From assembly GCA_030063045.1 (NCBI GenBank), contig JAQSEB010000032.1:1922001-1986000 (forward strand): 64,000 nucleotides of DNA. The letters are read 5' to 3'. The notes beneath the pieces were generated by a model. It saw only the letters and a list, made by a program, of their open reading frames with translations, searched no databases and was not told the origin of the DNA. A program made the translations under genes and the position numbers. Source of the DNA: Pratylenchus scribneri. Taxonomy: Eukaryota; Nematoda; Chromadorea; Rhabditida; Pratylenchidae. Of the stretch, positions 58,881-64,000 are shown piece by piece. The number at the start of each line of letters is the position of its first letter. The stretch's first letter is position 1.

Positions 58881-59663
58881 TGGTGTTTTTGAAATTTTAG
58901 AGTCTAGTCTAGAATTTGATTAGCAATAAAAAACAATAAAAATCTTAAATTTAGACAGATTTATTTAAGACATTCATAATAAGATTAAAATGAATCAAAT
59001 TCAAATTCAGTGAAATGCTTACTTACTAAGTTGGCTGGGATGGGTTGGTTGACTGATAAAAATGAATAAAGTGAATACACTATTGGGTCGGTCAACTAAT
59101 GGGGATTGATTCGGTTGGGCTCTAAGCACTTTACTACAAAGAGAGAGCAAATTTTCTTTCATAAAATTGGCCAGCAGCGGCCTTCCTCATTTTTTTGCTC
59201 GCTAATATTGGAAGTTGGTGGGTCAATTTGCATTTTTCCCCATTTTTTTATGATTGAGTATTCGATTCGCTCGCAACGCAATTGGGATTGGATGGAAATT
59301 AAGGGTCAGGTGGAGTGGAGGGAATGGGAATCGGCAAACGCGGATCGGAATCGGAATTTGATTTCCTTTTCTCCATTTTTTTCCTTCATTTTATTTTTTT
59401 TTGTTTGGCGAATTGTTGTTTAAAAATAAATTAGATTTTTGAATTAAATTTGGTTGGTTCAATTTTTAGTACCGTATAGCTTATAAGGAATTTAACGGAT
59501 TAACTTGATCTTTGCTTGAAATTTACATAAATTTGCTAATGGATTTGATGTATTCAATCAATCTACACATTTTTATTTCATTTTTACATCATAATAATTT
59601 GTTAAGGAAGAAAAAAATGTGATTTTTTTTGCAAAAAAGGCGATTCTATACCTTGGCCATTCT

Positions 59664-59951
59664 TTTTGGCCATAACTCAACAAGGAAGCTACTAATCTGA
59701 GATAGCGATATGTCATATGAAAGCTCTAATTGCCCTCTAAGAAGTGGCACTTATAATTTTTGATAAATTAAACAATTTATAAATTAAGCGGCTTTTCCTC
59801 CAAAAATCAGTGTTTATAAACATAAAGGCATGCAATTTTTTGTAAAGCTTAAATTTATGAAATATAACTTAGCCACTTTGTAGAGGACACTTTGGGCTTT
59901 CGAATTGTATATCGCCTTCCAAAATTGGTATTCGCCTCGCTATGATATGCC
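59664..59951. repeat. Family A foldback element (copy A23)
   Basis: A full copy, ttttggccataactcaacaa to attcgcctcgctatgatatg. Confidence 0.84.
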
Positions 59952-61213
59952 ACCGCCCATTTACAATTCTACTTTTGATTAATTTTTGCATCATTTATGG
60001 AATTGGCAAAGTTGAAAAACCCCAATTATTTGTTCAAAAAGTAATTAAATTACAGCTTCTTAATCATCCATTAAAAAATTTCCAATTGTTAAAATCTTTA
60101 GTGCTTTTCATCGATGGGGAATTCGGAATCCAGCAGCGTCAACCCATCCATCATTCGTTTCCCATCCATTTCCAGCTTTTACATTGTGCCGGTCCCATCC
60201 TTCCACTCGTTTTTCCATCTTTTCTCGATTCGGTCCAATGCCCTTTTTGACAGCTGACTGGGCTTTTTGATAAGAAAAAAATGAGGCCAGCCTCCATGAG
60301 GGGCAATTAAAAGTGGTGGCCACCGGCGGGGGAATGTCCATTCATTCATTCATTCATCCGCTCCAAATTCGCTGTTACTTTTTATTCGAATTGATTGAAT
60401 AGGCCAATGGACTGTGCCTTTTATAAAATATTCCACATGCTTTTTCAACTGATTCCCCTAATGGCTTTTTCTGCCTTTTGTGAAGACCACCCCCACTCTC
60501 CCTCTCTTGGGGCCAACAACCAACTTTTTGATGTGCAAAAAAGTGGGCATAAATGAGAGGAAAACATTGGGTTGGCATTGTGGCCTCTGGTTGGCCGGAT
60601 CTCTCGAACCCAAAAATTGGAATGTGGTGTGAAAATGTGGCCGAAGTGGCACAAAAAATGAGAAGTAACCCTCCGGGGGGCATTGAAAAATTAAAATGAA
60701 GCTGGGAATTTTGCCCTTTTTTGTACTTTTTATCCCCTTTTATTTCCCCTATTTTTGGGCCTTTGTTTTTGCTTTTCATATTTTTGGAAGGTGGCTGGGG
60801 GCTCAAATTCATTTTTGGTGGCCTAGCCGGCCCAATTGCGCATCGAACAGGTTCCCCTTTTCCCTCTCCCCCTTTTCCCACCTTCTCAAATTTTTGCCTT
60901 CTCTTTTTCACTCAGTCAATTCCGTGGCCTCTCCGTTTGATTTTTTTGTTATGGAGAATTAATTTTAGTTGACTGGCCACTGGCGCGAATCGAATTTTGC
61001 GCATCGAATCTCCCAAAAAAGGGATTGATGCCTAAAAATTGCCTAAAAATCATTCACCATTCCATCCCTTTTGCTTTCTCTGTTGGAATCCATTTACAAG
61101 GGAAATTAATTCATTTTGATTTAATAAAATATAGGAATTTATTTAAAGTGCTTCTGAATTATTCGCCTTTGAGCTTTCTCATTGCCTAGGAGAAAATTGA
61201 AATCCTGGTCGTT

Positions 61214-61507
61214 TTTTGGCCATAGCTCAATGAGGCAATTGCCAATCTTGAAAAGCGCTATGCCATTCGAAAGTTCTAATTGTCCTCTAAAAAGTGGCCA
61301 AACAAAATTTTTGAAAAATTAAAAACATTAAAAATTAACAGCTTTTCCTCAAAAATTCGAGCCCATTACACTCAAAGACATATAAGTTTTTTAAAGATCA
61401 AATTTTTTAGAAATTTAAATAGCCACTTTTTCGAGGACTTTCAGAGCTTTCAAATGGTATATCGCCTTCCAAGATTGGCTATTGCCTCGCTGAGATAGAG
61501 CCAAAAA
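61214..61507. repeat. Family A foldback element (copy A24)
   Basis: A full copy, ttggccatagctcaatgagg to cctcgctgagatagagccaa. Confidence 0.84.
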
Positions 61508-62968
61508 ACGATATTCAATTGCCCCCTATTCATCAATCATGTTATTTTGAAAGGAATTCAAATTTTTTGGAAGCCTTTTTTACTTCAATAGTAGGCCAAA
61601 CCTGGGGACTTTTTTTCCTTCGCCACTAACCCAAACCAATTCCCCTCTATGTATTTTCAACCAAAAATCAGCCATTTTTAGCCTTTCACCTCTTTCAGCC
61701 TAATTAACAAATTTGGCGACTTTTCCTCTGCCTTTTTTTCCTTCCAATGACTAATTTGCCAAGTAATTTTTCCATTTTCTCCCAAAAAAAGCCTTTCATT
61801 TCATTTTCACGTCATGAGCCATTTGGCAATCACAAAAAAGGCTATTGAAAATTGAGAAAATTTATTCAACAAATGAAAATATTAACCAATTTTATAATTA
61901 CCAGTTATAATTCATCGCCGAAGTTTGTCTTTTTTTTTGTCCAAAATGATTTGAATGAACCCAAAAATATTATTATTTTCATTTATGGCCAAAATTGTAG
62001 GGTTCAGCACGGAGTGGTGCCCATTTATTCTTGACAAATTAATAATTGGTGGGGGAATCAAACGCCTTTTTACTGACTCACGCACATTCCACCCTTCCCT
62101 TCATTTTGCCTTTTATTTCCCTTCATTTATTTCATTTTTAACTTTTGGTCTTCTCCCCTCAAAAAAATGTTCAAAATTATCCATTCACTTTTTTCCATTG
62201 TCTCCAAAGTTAATTTGCATTTTTTTTTTGTTTGGTTTTCCAACCCAATTCTTGCCATCCCTTTGCCCTTTCAGCCGCCATTTATTCCATTGGCCATGAC
62301 TCTGTGCCAGTCAGACCTCTAATTTGTTGGCAGCCGCGCATTCCCCTTTCCCATTTAGAATGGCCCTTTGCGGCACAAAAGCCCAGGGACTACAATTAAT
62401 CGGCCCATTTTCCATTTAACACTCAATTTTCCTCTCCACTTCCATTAGAGCGCACATTTTTGCCATCACAAATTGTGGAAGAATCCTCCAATTCAGCAGC
62501 GCATTTTGCCCCTTTTTAAAAAGTGTCAAATTTTTGTGCGCTTTTCAATCATTCCCGGGGGGCACAAAAAAATAACAACGTGTGTGGAAAAGGACAAAAA
62601 TGAGGAAGAAATGAGTGGGAAGAATGTCTCTCTCTCTGGATGGAATAAACACATTCTTGATATGTCCCGAACAAAATTTTGCTTCCTTCCTTTTATGCCG
62701 AATCCTCTGGCTGAATGACGAGTTCCCAAAAATGTGCCAAAAAAGAAACCAAATTTGGCGTCTTCCAAAGATTTTGACGTCACAATGACGCCACTCATTT
62801 TCGTGAATCTCATTTGGCAGAGGAGTGGGGATAAACTTTTTGGCCTTTCTTTTTTGGCCTCATAATCCTTTTATAAAGAAGGCAAAAGTGTGAATTTTTT
62901 GATAAGCTAATTCCAAGGATAAAAGGACAATTGAGCTCCGCCGCCAATTAAGAATACTTGCACATTTG

Positions 62969-63236
62969 TTTTTGACCAGTATCTCAACGTAGTGATTTCC
63001 AATTTTGAAAGGCGATATACCTTTTGAATGAAGAGAATGCCCTTTATAAAGTGGCCACATGTCTTTGAATGTAGACCTGATTTTCAGACGGATCTTAAGG
63101 GAAAGCCGCTAATTTTACCAATTAATCTAATTTTTTTAAGAAAATTATTAGCTACTTTTTAAAGGACATTTAGGGCTTTCAAATAGCATAAAGCTTTCCC
63201 GAATTGGTTATTTCCTTCTCGAGTTATGGCTAAAAA
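62969..63236. repeat. Family A foldback element (copy A25)
   Basis: A diverged copy; the inner arms tgccctttataaagtggcc and the inverted ctactttttaaaggaca are clear. Confidence 0.78.
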
Positions 63237-64000
63237 GAACCGTCTTGCTCAATCGTCCCATTTTCGCCATTCAATAACAATTTGACCCTTCCCTTCCCAT
63301 AAAATAATTGTTTTGTCAATTCAAGCGGACAGACTTTTTGCCTTTTTTCTGGTAGGGGAATGTGGTGGCAATTTTCGACGCATTTTGCCTCACCTTTTCA
63401 AGTTCTCGAGGAATCCCCGCTGGGCTTACGTCGAACTTTTCTTTCCGCCATTGCCTCCTCAATCAAAAGGTGGGGGTCACCATCCAAGGGCAATCCAATA
63501 TGTGTGCCAAAAGTTGGAATTTTTATCGGCGCTTTTCCCAAAAAAATGTTGGCCAATATAATTTTTTGGCTTCCTTCAATATCCTATGCTTTTCCTTCCT
63601 TTTCCCTTCATTGAATATTCGTTGATTTAAGCAGAAAAAAAGCAAACAAATCGGTGGATCCCAGAGCAGTAGCTAATTTCCGTAGCCAAAAAGTGAAGAA
63701 GCAATATCTGTAGGGCAATGAGGCAAAAAAGCTGACCCCCTCGAATAAGTGCACACCGTCCCTTCTTCATTAACCAGCCGCCACCCTCCCCAACCACCCT
63801 CCTTCTTGACTGGCCACTCAATCCCCCCTCTTCCTCCTCCTAAATTCATCTTCATCGTCCTCCCTTCGCTTCTCCTCCTTATCTTCCCCCTTCCCCCTTT
63901 CCCATTTTCTTGATTTCCTTTGCCCTATCAATTGGTCGCATCAATTTCCTCTCCCATTTTTTCCCAATTTTTTTGCTGCCAGTCGGTCCAAACCTCAAAA

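Larger units (their letters stand above)
58881..64000. other. Gene-free right end of window
   Basis: About 5.1 kb with the presumed promoter of the LOTUS-Tudor gene at its left edge and three family A copies. Several short pyrimidine-rich open frames (60.7, 62.5, 63.4 kb) show no domain, splice context or composition change. It may belong to long introns of a gene beyond the window. Confidence 0.45.

Noticed and set aside
60375..60972. Open frames on both strands at 60.4-61.0 kb
   Set aside because: Low-complexity, pyrimidine-rich sequence with no recognisable protein and no exon structure.
62526..62813. 95-codon minus-strand frame and overlapping plus-strand frame
   Set aside because: No family resemblance and no neighbouring exons; treated as chance.

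Overview
The window looks like nuclear DNA from a nematode. It is AT-rich, its genes are split by many very short introns (often 40-60 nt, acceptors of the ttttcag type), and the proteins match animal families with nematode counterparts. About 3 of 93 modelled introns need a GC donor. From memory, unusually many GC-AG introns are reported for potato cyst nematodes (Globodera), so a plant-parasitic tylenchid is a reasonable but unproven guess. I built exon models by hand from reading frame, splice phase and protein-family conservation. In the eleven apparently intact models all phases close; the truncated exo-1 model closes only onto an early stop.

Layout. 0.2-12.3 kb is gene-dense: the 3' part of a TNNI3K-type kinase (+), a truncated EXO1-like gene (+), a glycolipid transfer protein (-), a FAM136A protein (+), linkin/ITFG1 (+) and a mitochondrial DnaJ of the Tid1/DNAJA3 type (+). 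12.3-22.8 kb holds no gene I can support; it carries a 40-bp minisatellite (13.5-14.8 kb) and a 25/19-bp minisatellite (18.3-19.5 kb). 22.8-26.0 kb is an OVO/LIN-48 zinc-finger gene (+). 28.3-32.9 kb is an SVOP-like transporter (+). 33.7-49.8 kb on the minus strand is one 27-exon gene for a predicted 1,499-residue ankyrin protein built from six diverged copies of one module. 51.3-52.4 kb is a divergent Ras-like GTPase (-), 52.9-54.5 kb a GSK3-like kinase (+), and 55.3-58.9 kb a LOTUS plus Tudor protein (-). I see no gene from 58.9 kb to the end.

The non-coding part is dominated by short palindromic (foldback) elements. Family A is about 300 bp, with 25 full or partial copies. Family B is about 340 bp, with six copies and a remnant. 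Family C is about 230 bp with three copies, and one further foldback (D) sits in an SVOP intron. They lie in introns and intergenic DNA and largely explain why some introns are 300-2,000 nt long while the rest are minimal.

Most genes are unrelated housekeeping or regulatory functions: lipid transfer, mitochondrial import and folding, adhesion, transport, germ-granule biology and signalling. FAM136A, linkin and DnaJ lie in the same orientation with 204- and 398-bp gaps and could be co-transcribed. The most unusual item is the six-module ankyrin gene, with intron positions partly conserved between modules.
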